Positions 36,997-48,710 of a stretch of 64,000 bases of DNA are shown piece after piece; the stretch's first letter is position 1, and every line of letters begins with the position of its first letter. Below the pieces are notes generated by a model, which worked only from the letters and a program-made list of their open reading frames with translations, made no database searches and had not been told where the DNA came from. This stretch comes from Haemonchus contortus (taxonomy: Eukaryota > Nematoda > Chromadorea > Rhabditida > Trichostrongylidae), in assembly GCA_000469685.2 (NCBI GenBank), contig LS997565.1, forward strand, positions 41,689,166 to 41,753,165. The letters are read 5' to 3'. The translations under genes and the position numbers were made by a program.

Positions 36997-39900
36997 ATGA
37001 GTCGTCAGCGATTGTTGTTCTTTTCTGGTGAGGTTGTTTACAGTTGTTTTCGCAGTTGATACGAAAGACTGTGTTCCTGTTTAGTGTTGACCTTCTCGTG
37101 TATTTTGCTTCCTGTTGAGAGTCAGCAGCCGATATCGTTGCTACCCTGGTTGGACAGCTTTATTCGTCTGCCACTTCTATCCTATGGAACGGGAGCGGAA
37201 GTTGATAACAGGATAAAGGAGATCCGTGACATTGTCCGATCACTTTTCAAGCAGACAGCTTCAAAAACGAAGCAGGAGGGAGGGAATTCTACAAAGGTAC
37301 GTTTAGATAGCCATTTTCGTTTCTATAAGAGTTACCCTTTTGAGCTTTTACAAATTGCAAACAAAATTGACAAAAAATTGTAATATCTCCTCTGTTTTCT
37401 ATAAGTTTAGGTAAATAAGGATGCTGCAGCAGGTCCAGGGCAAAGAGGGATTTGAACTCTCTGATACTTGAAACGAAGTGAGAACCCCAGGCAACCTCAG
37501 TGGTTAACCATATTCCATTAGTTCAACTTACTGCTTAACCACTTCCGCATCAAACCTGGGGCAATCTATCGAGCAGATCCTGCAACTTTCATGTTGAGGT
37601 GCTAGATGTTGCACCACTCTCAAAGTGGATCGCAATGTGAACAAGTACTGTGAGACTTTGGCGAGGTAACGTAGTGCCAGGTTGTGCGTTACCTTTTTTA
37701 TGGTCCGGGGCCATAGCTTACTTATTCATTCTCATAGTACACTTTCGTATTCATAATCCAACTGCGACTCTGAATGAGTCTGGTGGAAGAACTTGTGCCC
37801 AAATGGGACTGATCTATGCCAAAACGGTTCATCGTTCTTCCTTATCGAAAAGGCTAATGCATTTAATTTCTAGAGGATCATTATGCTCTATTTTGTTTGT
37901 CAATTGGAAGAAATTCCTGTGATCAGAGATCTTCTTATTTGAAACTGATACTATTAGTTTGGAAAAGTTGAAGAGTTCCTACTAAGAAGAGACTTTTTAG
38001 TGAGTTTCATTTCATAACTAGGCTCTCTAAGAAATAAGGAGCTTTTTGGATTTATAGAATAGAATCAAGTGATATCTTACGGAATCAGCGTGTATCTGGC
38101 GTTTGTAAAATGTTGCAAAGGCGAAACTGTGTCAGGGTCTACTCTCATTTCAGATACTCCTTTTTTCTCGCGCACTTTGAACCCGGTTTTTCCCATACCA
38201 CTGCACTAATTTGAAGACCACGCGTTTATTTTGTATTTTTTTTTCTGAATTTGTGCGTGTTTGGAACATTTTTTACAGAAAAACAGATAGTATCACTAAT
38301 TAATATCGAAGAAGCTAATGCAATTAATTCCTTGAGAATCATTCCGCTATATGTTGTTTGTCCATTGGAAGAAATTCTCGTGATCAGACATCTTCATATT
38401 TGATAAACACTTCAAGGATCGCTTGTAGAATAGTTTTCTAGCAGCACTTTTTTTCTGTAGAATTGAATTAATTGAATAACAAATGCAATAGCGGTCAATA
38501 GGGCTTTGTATTGAAACTGACGAAGGTATCTGATGTTAGACTCCCAGACGCTTTTGCGCATCACCAACTATGGGTGGAATTGAAAAACATGGCCTACGTT
38601 TTCGAGCTAGCTTATATTGGAACTTTTGTGTCTTGAGCCTCTTTTTGGTAGATCGCGGCCCAGCGCAAGTGGTACCTTTTAATGAGGAAAGAAGATAAGG
38701 AAAATGGAAAAGTATACGATTTGAAAAGGTCGCACGTGGTGTAGTGGCAAGTAGCGCACTAGCACATACGCATGGGTCGGGTATCAAATCTCGGATTGGT
38801 TCAACCTCTGACCAACTAAGCCTTCCAACCTGTGAAGTCGGTTACTTGGTATGTACCTGACGGTCTGTGAGGATAGTGGCGCTGAATTTTGCATCAACTA
38901 GCCAGAGTAAGTCGCGGAGGCTATATACATACATCAGATATAGCCCTAGATTCTGAGTGAACGTCGAATGCGGGGCTCATCTCAGAACAGAATTAGTTAG
39001 GGTTAATGGCTTTACCCTTCTGCCTTCGTAGAAAAAAAGAGTACTTCACCTGCGATCAAAATTTTCATATTATAGTTGTTTAGGTTAGCAATGGCAATGA
39101 AATTGGTCATGGGAAGCCTCTGCCAGCGTTCTCTACGGTCCCCAGCGACATGACAACTACTATCCCCACTTCAATTGACGCCGAGCTTGAACACTACACG
39201 CAACGACTGAGCAACGTCTCAGCTGAGCTCTTAGCTGAATATGAAGCTCAGAAGTGCTATGCTTTCCAACTTCAAAGTACTATCCAAGCAATAGTATCCT
39301 TGGCGATCGTTTCAGACTGGAGAAAGTGCCCGACGTGAAAGCGGCAGCTCGAAAGGTCTGTTATGCAGGAGCAAAAGGACTTTTGACACGAGCGAAATGC
39401 ATGGTGAAGCTGCTTGAAGCGGAGCTCAAATTCCAACGAGAGAAAAAGGCAGGGACAGGTGCGATATGACTTTTGTTAAAATATAGTTTTCCTAGAATGG
39501 GGCCGATAATGAATAAAAATTCATAAGTGGGTCTGGGTGTAGTTGGTTTAGCTACAATTCTGAGTGACTATTACCTTACTTTGTTTTTTGGGCAGGAACG
39601 ACCTGTTCTAGGTATACGCCATTCTGTCTAGTGGTCTAATAAACCTAAGCCTACACCTACCATCATTCAAATTTCTTGTCGCGACATTTTAATGGCCTAC
39701 ATTAAATTGCGGTTGTCAGTCGCTGAACAAATCGGAGTGATAACCCTCCCAGACGGGACTGTACCCAATCTGTCAACCCTCTAGAAAGATAAATCGCTCA
39801 AAGAACAAAGTTCCTAGGCGGTACAGCCTCTGATCCCGAACCGAAGCGTCACTTGCTCGATCTTCGTATCAACGTAGAAGCAGCATGGCTCCTTTTATGG

Positions 39901-40803
39901 GGCTGCAAATACATGAGTGAGGGATTTTCAACAAAATCCATTTCCACTCCCAGTCATGGAGACGCAATCAACTTTCCTTGATTTTTAACGGGTGATGAGC
40001 CTTCTTAGGATGCCGCTGACATGCTTTTCTATTTTGTAAACTCGTCATTTCTGAAGTGATGAACTGCTGGTTACTTCTGACTGCAAGTCCTCCTATTTTA
40101 CTTCGTCGCACTTTGTCTTCTGCTTTAATGGCTCTGCTTTCAGCGAAAACAGCTGAGAAAAAACGTAAAAACTCGAAAAAGAAGAGCAGCTCTCTGCCAC
40201 AGAACAACTTAATACGAAAATCGAGGCACTCGAAATTACTTTTCAATTACCAACCAGGAGTGATAACCATACGCAAACCAGAATTTGTTCATGAGGGACA
40301 TGTAGCGAGAGGTCGAAGTCTTCAGGTAAGTATTCCAGACACCTTTGCATAACAGCTGCACATTTCAAGAAAAAGCAAATATCACTCAGAACCATGTCTC
40401 TAATGTTCACATGCCGGCAGTGTTAGGAACGATTCTTTACGTTCTACCCCCTTTCTTAAGTCGGCAACCTTGTTCCTACCCGGTTGCGAGTCACTCACTT
40501 ACTTCTTGCCATCAAAAGTCGTTCTTTTTCGTTATTTGCTTCCTACATATGTAGGCAATCTCCCCGTAGAGGTTCATTTCCTATCTCGAGAAATTTCCTC
40601 CGCAGACGTTGCTGGCTGGGAAAAATGTAGTCCCTGTGCTATTCTCAGGCTAATAGGATATTTATCAACCCACTCAGTACTGTATAATTTGCCACATATG
40701 AATTTATTCCTAATTTCAGAAAGTTCTACCACCGAGAGAAGAAGACGTACGGAAGAGCACCAGTCCTACAAGTGTGCGTGAATCAATCGGATCGATACGT
40801 TAA
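36997..40803 (+). CDS. Unrecognised, probably secreted basic protein (six exons, 273 residues)
   Basis: Six exons join in phase: 36997-37027, 37085-37296, 39084-39253, 39316-39458, 40144-40325, 40720-40803. All introns have GT...AG with TTTAG or TTTCAG acceptors; introns 1 and 3 are only 57 and 62 bases, typical of nematodes. The N-terminus (MSRQRLLFFS then VLTFSCILLPVES) looks like a cleavable signal peptide. Next come QQPISLLPWLDSF, a possible helical stretch, possible N-glycosylation sites (NST, NVS), a charged helical stretch rich in Ala, Lys and Glu (about residues 130-190), a Lys/Arg/Ser-rich segment (KKRKNSKKKSSS) and an SxR-rich tail. I do not recognise a family. A SINE lies in intron 2. 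Consistent phases across five introns argue for a real gene; the function is unknown. The basic segment could instead be a nuclear signal if the N-terminus is a mis-assigned exon. Confidence 0.55.
38729..39030 (+). repeat. tRNA-derived SINE copy, diverged
   Basis: The A-box-like TGGTGTAGTGG at 38737 is kept and followed by GCAAGTAGCGCACTA. The B box is degraded. The body landmarks CCAACTAAGCCTTCC, ACTAGCCAGAGTAAGTC and GAACGTCGAATGCGGGGC are recognisable. It lies in intron 2 of the 36997-40803 gene. Confidence 0.75.
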
Positions 40804-42603
40804 CAAGGATGCAACACAATCAATTAAAGCCATCCCGTATTTTGAGTTACCTCTTCGAAGTCCATTCCCCCGATCACGATACTCTACCTGCTCATGATAC
40901 CATGAGAAAAATCGAGAGAGGAGGGCCGAATACTATGTATTGACAACCTTTCGATACTGTGATAGTAAGGTAACCATTACTTTAAACTCCCAACCATTCT
41001 CTTCTCAAGAGACATGATAGATTGGTAGGAACGTTTCAGCAAAGACGTATCCCTGGTGGGAAGAACAGGGTAAGAGTGAGGACTAGGCTCTTAGGTGAGT
41101 TGTTTTCAGAGAAGGGGTTGTAGAAACACTGATCGTCATGCTTCATATCTCCCACTCTGTCCCCCCCCCCCTGCTGAGTGGATTCGAGAGATCCATTTAT
41201 CATTTTTAGAGATTTCATTGGGTAGAGATGGTGCACATGTGCTGTTCCTACCCAATTTCACCGCTTTTTACCACAACAACCCCAGTCCTCCCTGTGCCCT
41301 CTTCCTTTCTCAACCCTTTTAGTCTAGATGGTCATGCGACAAAAAATAGAGAAAAATTGCATATCTCGAGAGAGCACCTATGAATTTGGCATGATCCCAC
41401 TTCATTGGTGGTCTTTATCTAGCCATTACAGTCTGATTGCCTAAACCACGCTATTCACCCCACAGCTCACAACAGCTTTTATCCCCGATGGGTGCGCTTA
41501 GATAATGTCATTAAGCTCACATTGTGCTGTAATAATAATAATAAGAGTAATAATAATATTATGAGTGTTGTCATTGAACAATAAACATTTGGCATATAAT
41601 AAAGAGAATTTGTAATGATGATCTTGGTGAAAGAAACTATCGGATGACGTATGTCGGGAACCCTCGAACAAATAACCCAGAAGGCATAAAACAGTGAAGG
41701 AGCCCTTCAACAATCACAGTTACTAATAAATATATCTTGCTGGCTTCCGCCCTGGTTTTCAATCATCCATGTGAAGGACATAGTATTATAATCGCCCTCG
41801 TTGGTTTTTTTTCAAAGAATTTATAGAGTACACATATATACCGGATTCGTAGAAGAAATAAAACTTTGTTTCTCACATGGCATTGGGGAAAAAGATTTGA
41901 CATGGCTATGTCTATGAGGGGATCATGCCGAAAAAGTGAAATCTCATATACAAAAAGCTGCTTGTGATGTTGCCAAAAAGAAATTATTAACTATCATTAA
42001 TTTTCCAATTAGCTCTTCACTTAATGCCACCATGTGAACTGAATCATTCAATTCCAGGAAATCCCGTCCAAACAAATCGTAACAAAGGAAAACAAACTCA
42101 CATCATCACGCTGTCTGCGTGTTTTATGAGAAATGTTGAATGTTATTAATGATAAATATGATAACTGCTGCTCCCCAGAGAATATTTTGAAGTTTCATTA
42201 GTCCTTTTCATAGAACACCATCATTGCCGAGGGTAGAGAGCTAATTAAAATGAGAGTTTTCTGGTTGACGTGCTTGCGTGTTTACCGTATTACTGTAGTT
42301 GTGTGGCAACAGCTTTAAGAGTGAAGTTCGATGGTCAAAAAGCTCTGCACTTTAAGAATCAGGACCTTCTATGAGGGCTAACGTCGAAATCACTACACAT
42401 AGGAAAGCAGTGTGCATCACAATTCCTATTGGGATTAATTAATTAGTGTGATCCAATCTCTTTGACGTAGGTATTAATGTTGACCATGTAAACTAGAAAC
42501 AACCAAGCCATGATAGGAAAAGGGATAGTTAATGAAGCCTTTTCAAAAGTATTCAGTCAACACAGTCCATGTTCCTTCAATTTCTGCTGAAGAAAGTAAC
42601 TGG
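40804..42603. other. Intergenic, no supported gene
   Basis: Contains a run of about 12 C near 41161, an ATA/ATT-rich simple repeat at about 41530-41565, and otherwise AT-rich DNA without exon chains or known domains. Confidence 0.5.
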
Positions 42604-43260
42604 TAGGTGTGCGCATTGATACCTATTATTATTGGCATCATTGGCTATCTATATAAGGGCGGACAGGTCAGTTTCCCCCCAAACTCCCGTTGCTCTCAAA
42701 GCGATTGTTCATGGGATAAATCATTTCCCGAGAGGTCCTTCTGTTGCTGTTCGATTTTAGAAAGACTGCCAGTGAAGCTCACCGGATGCTTTTCGATACT
42801 TATGGAGAACAAGCTCCGTTCGAACAGGTTCAGAACAAGAACCTGCAGCTCCCACCCAAAAGCAGCCGTCAATCGCCAGGAACATCATAAGGTGCTGTTC
42901 CACCACGACAATTCAGACCCCATGTTGCAAAAAAATGTCTTTGAACTGCACATCTTGGAATGGATCAGCTTGTTCAGCTCGCATACTCCCCGGATCTTGC
43001 TCCATCTTATTCCGGTTCATGTAAGTCAGTTTGGTAGCAACACGCTTCCGGAATGCCAAAGAAGTGCGGAAATGAGTGGATGACTGGGTTTCTTTAAAAG
43101 ATGAGGACTTTTTAGACTCGGAATGACCAAGCTACCAGAATGATGGCTAGAAGTTGTGGCTAACGATGGGCAATACATTGGTTGACGTACATTTCGCTTC
43201 AATTTTGTAATAAATATGTTTTTGAACGCAAGAAACGGCGAAACTTAATGCACACACCTA
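42604..43260 (+). mobile_element. Short, decayed mariner
   Basis: The ends read GGTGTGCGCATTGA after TA (42604-42605) and the reverse complement of GGTGTGTGCATTAAG before TA (43259-43260), differing at two bases. Inside, plus-strand mariner fragments are readable: FRKTASEAHRMLFDTYGE (N-terminal HTH), a degenerate catalytic block around HHDNSDP, then LAYSPDLAPS, and VANDGQYIG at the C-terminus. At about 657 bp it has lost roughly half of a normal mariner, including the first catalytic Asp region, and carries stops and frame changes. Confidence 0.82.
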
Positions 43261-43429
43261 ATAATCATCTGCTTCGTTATGTTACCCACTGCACTGCCTT
43301 TATTCGAGATTTATCTACATAAACTAAGCCAAGACGATTCGGTGTGCAGTTGATGCTGTAAAATTACAACTAAGCAATTGATAATATCCGTAAAAATGAA
43401 CCTATGTTTATTCCAATGAAGAGTGACAA

Positions 43430-43745
43430 AATCAATGATGCGATTATCGCCAACATGGTCCCTCCAGTTCTGGTTCGGTACTCGAGCTTAGTTGTCAAGA
43501 ATCGCATTCATTAATTCTAATTATGTACGCTACAAAAACGAGTCAACTGACAATTTTGATGCAAAAGTCTAATGTCAAACAATAACTCATTGAAAAAATA
43601 GATTTGTCTGTGGCTACAAGAGGTACGACAATGAACTATGTAAGGAAATGAAATGGAAATGTCTGCAAGTGCTGATATTCGAATAGGAGCAGCTAATGGA
43701 AAAATGACAGAGGAGTAGCATACACATGCAAAACTACCTACCCTA
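43430..43745. repeat. Downstream block of the duplicated receptor unit, copy A
   Basis: Closely matches 57085-57405 over about 300 bases (for example GGTCCCTCCAGTTCTGGTTCG and the GGCTACAAGAGGTA word). It lies downstream of the frameshifted receptor copy and shows the duplication extends past the coding region. Reading frames are not conserved in a way that suggests coding. Confidence 0.75.
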
Positions 43746-44507
43746 ATGAGATATGTTGCTCCTGTTCCTATGAACGCCCTTCCATCATATAGACCATAAA
43801 AAAATTCTTGATCGAATTTCAATATTGAGGTAGAATCCGTTCTCGAACGTCTATGAGTGAAGGTCGAACCCTGGGACACCTGGCAGTCCGGGAAGTGTCA
43901 AATGCCGCCACTCCGCTTTGAATGCCTATTGTTTCTTTATAACAAACAACGGGGTTATTGCGGGGCTACTCTTAGTTGTACAAATCACTTGATATTCTAG
44001 GTGAGGCCCTCTCGTTCGTAATAGCGTAATATCGTTGTCAGAGCACAGAGGCTACCACCTGAGTATGGGGTGTTCGATATCTGATAACATTCAAAGAAAG
44101 ATAGTTTTGGATATCCGAATTGAAGGAGAATATGACTATCGGAGTAACAAGGTTGTTAGCGATGATAATCAGGTTCAGCAATATGTTGAGATAAAATCGA
44201 CCATAGCCACTGACTTTCAAATATGGTATCGTAACGAATGCAATCACTTCGACGATGATCAGAATTCCAATTAGTACCGTCTGAAATGACTTAACTACAG
44301 TTTGAACCTTCAACTCTAATCAAAGACATTCACTAGTCATTGCGACAGTTGCCGTAAAGCTATCTCATCCCTGACACCAAGAAAGATCTTTACTTTCACA
44401 GTGTTTGTCTACGGACTAATTCAGAAACTGGAGCTTTTTCGGATACATATCAGCTCAACTACTGTCAAATCATAACATGCATGGATTCTTTTCTATTTGG
44501 TGAAGAT

Positions 44508-44800
44508 AAGGGCGGGGATGGTGCATTATATCGCACGCACGGTCAGGGGTTCCCAGAACTATGCCCGCCTAGGCCAATAAAGTCTTCCATCCCTCCGGCG
44601 TCGGTTAATTGGTACCGACTCGTCTGGGAGGATAAAGCACTGACTTGAATAATACATCGGCTGGCCACTGTAAGTCATTGTATAGGCCACATACGCACTA
44701 ATTACGCCACTACGATTCTGGATGGAAGTCGATTTCGGGGACGCATCCCTCAGATGGGATTGATTAACTCCAGAAACTTTATCTTTTATCCATCATTCGG
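44508..44800 (+). repeat. tRNA-derived SINE copy in intron 6 of the frameshifted receptor
   Basis: Family landmarks are GTGCATTATATCGCACGCACGG (head), CCGACTCGTCTGGGAGGA, AAGCACTGACTTG, CATCGGCTGGCCACTG, TTACGCCACTACGATTC and ACGCATCCCTCAGATGGGA, ending in TTTATCTTTTATCC. The B box is decayed. No matching copy is found in intron 6 of the twin gene at 57469-60432. Confidence 0.85.
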
Positions 44801-45565
44801 TGAATTCTTAAAGCTAGTCTTCGTATCTTCACTGGCTAGTTTTGTATGACCACAGCATTCCACTCTTTCTAGACCTTCCCCTTTTTCAGCGATGCTGCTT
44901 CAAGCGGTTTTTTGCATGTGATACATTATATGTACAATATTTCTCCACCTGCAGGAAGAATTTAATCTCTTTCTTCACTCGTTCCATCTCGCTTTTCGTA
45001 CCTGCCTCGGATGGGACTTTGATTTTCACATAAATAATCACATACATTATGATCATAGCTGCCGGAATGAAATAAGCTTGAATATTCATAAACTAAACAA
45101 CTACAGTTTTTTCAGTAGAAATTATGGCAGTAGAGACGCACGGCACGAGTCGGGAAAAATTTCCCACACACCATCACCTACATCGTTGTAATGAAACTTT
45201 CCCGGGCTTCTGTTGCTGCAATTGTACCAAAAGTAGAAGTCTGAAAAGAAATACAGCTGTATGTGAAATAAAATGCTATATTGGGTTTAATTTTTTGTGG
45301 ATTAGCTATCATAGTTATTAATGGAGTATTTCTGAAGTGATGGAATCGAAGCCTTCATCTCACATAGAGCTCTCCTGCCCTTTCTACATATAACTGTCCC
45401 CCAGTGCCACTGGAAAGAAACTGAGTATAATACGGTTGTACTCCACTTGCAGCTGTTTCTAAGTCATTTTTGTCAGTTTTTAGGTCAATTCCAACCGGCA
45501 ATAATACTGTAGTGACGGGAAGTACTTGTGCGAGCCAACTAACCAATAACCATTGCAGGCGGATT

Positions 45566-45819
45566 GGGGTATGTGGCATTACGTGCGTCCGAGGATGCGC
45601 GCGGCGAATTGTGCGACGATGTTTCAAACGATTCGAACGAATTTAGCGTCTATCATTGTGACCCAAATTTGAAGTAGAGTGGATTAGAACAGTAGAATCT
45701 GACCTTAAAACTACTCCGAATTTGTGCTCCGAAAATTAGCGTCAGAGTCATACAACTCGTCACGAACTTCGCCGCGCAAGTTGCCGCGCGCCCTCGGACG
45801 CACGTAGTGCCCGTCCCCC
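45566..45819. mobile_element. Palindromic MITE with 8-bp target duplication, copy 1
   Basis: 254 bp, flanked by the exact direct repeat GGCGGATT (45558-45565 and 45820-45827). The termini are GGGGTATG on the left and the reverse complement of GGGGGACG on the right. Inverted arms contain GCATTACGTGCGTCCGAGG and its near reverse complement. An 8-bp target duplication points to hAT-type mobilisation. It sits in intron 4 of the frameshifted receptor. The matching site in the twin gene (about 59360, GGCGGATTGGAGC) is empty. Confidence 0.85.
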
Positions 45820-47204
45820 GGCGGATTGAAGCTATCGCTGAATATGTATGAGTCATTTATAAATGACAAAAATGAATGAACATACCATCTTTAGCGAACT
45901 GCTTTCGGCACCCAAATAAATTCGATAATCCAATAAAAAACAAACACGTAAATCCAGAGAATTAATGATATTCTGAGTTAATATTGTAAGCAGTTATTCA
46001 AAATAGGATCACAAATAGCAAAAGAGAAATTTTCAAAATTTGTGCTTCAATTTTTTAAATAATCGTTTATTTTGATTAAAAAGCAAACGCTTACATCCTT
46101 GTCCCCCAATAAGAGAATAGTTTGTTGTGAATTTGTGGAGCGACAAATATTAAAATCCGGCTGATGCTCATGTAGAACGAAAACAGAAATAAGCCATTGA
46201 ATGCAATTCCTTCAAAAAATAGTGGGCCATAGTATAAGGGGATACTGTCGCCCATATACTGAAAGATTCAGAATAAAGTTTATATTCTGAAATAAACTGG
46301 CAGGAAACTCGGAAGGATAGAAATTAGTATGGATAACATGGACTGGGTTCAATAGTAGGGTTTGCACCTGTTTGGAGTTTCTTTAGAAAGAAAAGAAACT
46401 GAGAGTAGTTTGAGGCGGGCTTATACCTTTACTCAGTGATACGACTGTAAAAAGCCCAGAAAGTTTCCGTCGGATGATTAAAAATTCTTTTTTACATTCG
46501 GAGAGCAAACGAGAGGGATGGGTTTCCTGTGTATGAAATAGGGTCGAAATATGGTGCAAGCTTATTGTACCTGATGGCCGGTCAAGGAAAGTGGAAAGGC
46601 AATATAGAGATCGAGCAGAAGGGCACAAACATCACAGCATTGTAGTTGTACTGTGATAACATAAAAACTTATTAGATAGAACGTTTTCCAACCCTGTAAT
46701 AATCAGCATTGGTAAGTGGTAAGCAAACAACAACAATAGGCAAGAAAACAACAACAAAATATCTTATTGGTCTACTTACTCTATAAAGCGTTAGAGCCAA
46801 TAGCGAGTGGAGCCCTAGTCCGATGAGGGCTGGAATCAAAATTAACATTGAAGCTAGGAAACGAATTCCGAATGTCGCCTCCACTTCCATTTAGTCCGAT
46901 GCAGCAGACCACTCCTATTCTTATGCCACTCGATGGAACGCACAGATCGCTATAATGGTAAATTACACGGCCTGCTTTGTTATAGATAGATCTCTCCTAC
47001 ATACCAACTTATTAAAACTACAAATACTTCCCTCAAACAATGTAAATACTGTAATCATTTTAGGCATGGAGGACAGCGAAAATCGAGAAATAGTGATTAA
47101 AGAAAGCCTGGATAACAAAAACACCAATTTAGACTGTGATGTCGTGGTTGACGTTCCCAGTCGATGTGGAGGATGCGAGAAAGTTCTTAGAAGTTAACTC
47201 AATG

Positions 47205-48330
47205 AGAAAAACTAAAGTATTCGTAACTGGCTCAATAGCGGCTGGTCCTGCAAGGAGTATCACAAAACCGAGGGCTTAACTAGCCTTACGAGATACGTAA
47301 TCTTTCCACGGAATATTCCCAGATTAAAAGAAAGAAGAGGAGCAACATATTCAGGACACGGGCTGTCGAAGAAGCATTGATGTGATTTGAAGTGGATTGG
47401 AAGATTAGTTGTAGAACCACAAGATGGCTCATAGGATCCTGATAGCACTATCCATCGGGATAGCCTACATAGTAAGAAAGAAGAAGTTTTGTGTAGTTGT
47501 AGGCTGTTTAAGTTAATGAGGTACTACAATCTTTCTTTTCCATACTGCAATCCGCAATGCTTGTTGTTTGATCTTAGGCTCCCCATCAACTGAGCCGGCC
47601 TGCTTTGTCACGAGGTCCCACGACCAACTAAACTTCACGCTTTTCTCACCATCGAAAGTTGCTGGACAGATGATTGTAATAGAAAAAGCATATAGTGAAG
47701 ACATCATAATACATGTACATATAGCTATATGACAAGGGAGCTTCTTCGAGCCCTGAATGTTTCCATTGCCAAGCCTTATATAATTTCTACCGTAGATGAA
47801 AATTCCAATTAAAATTTTGAAAATTTCCAATTAAATCACGCCGATAATTCCCATTCTCACAAGTACGTTCGTCCGATTATGGAAGTGTCTATGGAAGCGC
47901 GGAGGTCCGATGCAAAAGCGAAATAGCCTCCATTTTCGCTGAAGGTAAAGTTGTAGGCCAGCTGCCCTTGAGCTCCCCGCTTTGGAAAATCAAATTCATG
48001 TTTATCAACTAAAAATATAACCATAATTATCTTAGACCGAAATACCACCGTTGTTTATAATCACTACTACGGTAATGAAGTGCTGTTATAAAAAGTTGTG
48101 TATGGACCAAAGTTAAAAGCTTGATACCAATTAACCAGCGGCTGAGGAGCAGCTCGAAGATATGGTCAAAGAACTGAAACCATGAAATTTACAACAACAA
48201 TAAAGAGTTGCCCACTCATACACATATACTTATATACACTATATGTATAATATACTGAAAAATATATAGAGATTAAGAGCTCAAAGTTTAGAGCATAGGC
48301 TAGTCGATTTGTAGCTGCGTGGAAGTAGCG
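47205..48330. repeat. Upstream block of the duplicated receptor unit, copy A
   Basis: Matches 60985-62190 in long stretches (for example GATAGCCTACATAGTAAGAAAG, TCCGCAATGCTTGTTGTTTG, AGTTGCTGGACAGATGATTG and TTGATAAACAT on the minus strand). A minus-strand reading MMSSLYAFSITIICPATFDG near 47700 looks like a signal peptide, and both copies keep a KIKQQALRI word before the same stop. However, the frames differ between copies, so this may be shared non-coding flank or a decayed small gene. Confidence 0.6.
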
Positions 48331-48444
48331 CTCAAACGAACATGCATGCTTTTTCGGTATGACAGTGTTGTCTACTTAACATTGTTTTTCAATCTTTTTG
48401 CAGTATGCAGCAATGCCTGTTATTCAGGACGTTCTCCTCCGACC

Positions 48445-48702
48445 GGGGGACGGAACATTCACCCAGAACTGGATGGACGCGGCGAATGGCGCGGCGAGAT
48501 TCGTGGCGTTGGGCGACTTTGGCACCTACCGTTGGGGCGCAAATTGAAGTAGAGTACATAAGTATGGCCAGATAATCGCAATAATAGATTTTACTTTGAA
48601 TTTGGGCCCCAAAGATAAGCGCTAAAGTCGTTTGAATCGTCACGAATTTCGCCGCGCCACTTGCCGCGTGCATCCAAATCTGGGTGAATGTACCCATACC
48701 CC
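48445..48702. mobile_element. Palindromic MITE with 8-bp target duplication, copy 2
   Basis: 258 bp, bounded by CTCCGACC (48437-48444) and CTCCAACC (48703-48710), an 8-bp duplication with one mismatch. The termini GGGGGACGG and, reverse-complemented, GGGGTATGGG match those of the copy at 45566 in swapped orientation. Long inverted arms share ACATTCACCCAG and GGCGCGGCGA words. The corresponding position in the second duplicate (about 62318, TTCTCCCGACCATTG) is uninterrupted. Open frames reading through it are by-products of the palindrome. Confidence 0.8.
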
Positions 48703-48710
48703 CTCCAACC

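Larger units (their letters stand above)
44038..46890 (-). pseudogene. Srx-like chemoreceptor copy 2, one-base frameshift in exon 4
   Basis: Seven exons mirror the twin at 57469-60432: 46780-46890, 46571-46693, 46095-46258, 45886-45972, 45182-45240, 44949-45092, 44038-44280. Exons 1-3 and 5-7 have the same lengths as the intact relatives except for their tails. Exon 4 is 87 bases instead of the 86 seen in all three other copies. The extra base lies in an A run (plus-strand CCAAT then six A, at 45932-45940; five A in the other minus-strand array copies), so the frame breaks within the helix-4 region and a stop follows. The C-terminal exon still reads the likely ancestral tail (NYLSLNVIRYRTPHT). 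Either a very young pseudogene or a homopolymer sequencing error. Confidence 0.78.

Noticed and set aside
39150..39470. A frameshift inside the coding exon near 39290
   Set aside because: A 62-base intron (39254-39315, GTGCTA to TTTCAG) restores one continuous frame, so no lesion is needed.
43517..43879. 120-codon minus-strand frame downstream of the frameshifted receptor
   Set aside because: The duplicate at 57085-57405 keeps the reading frame only partly, with many amino-acid changes and a missing start region, so coding constraint is not supported.
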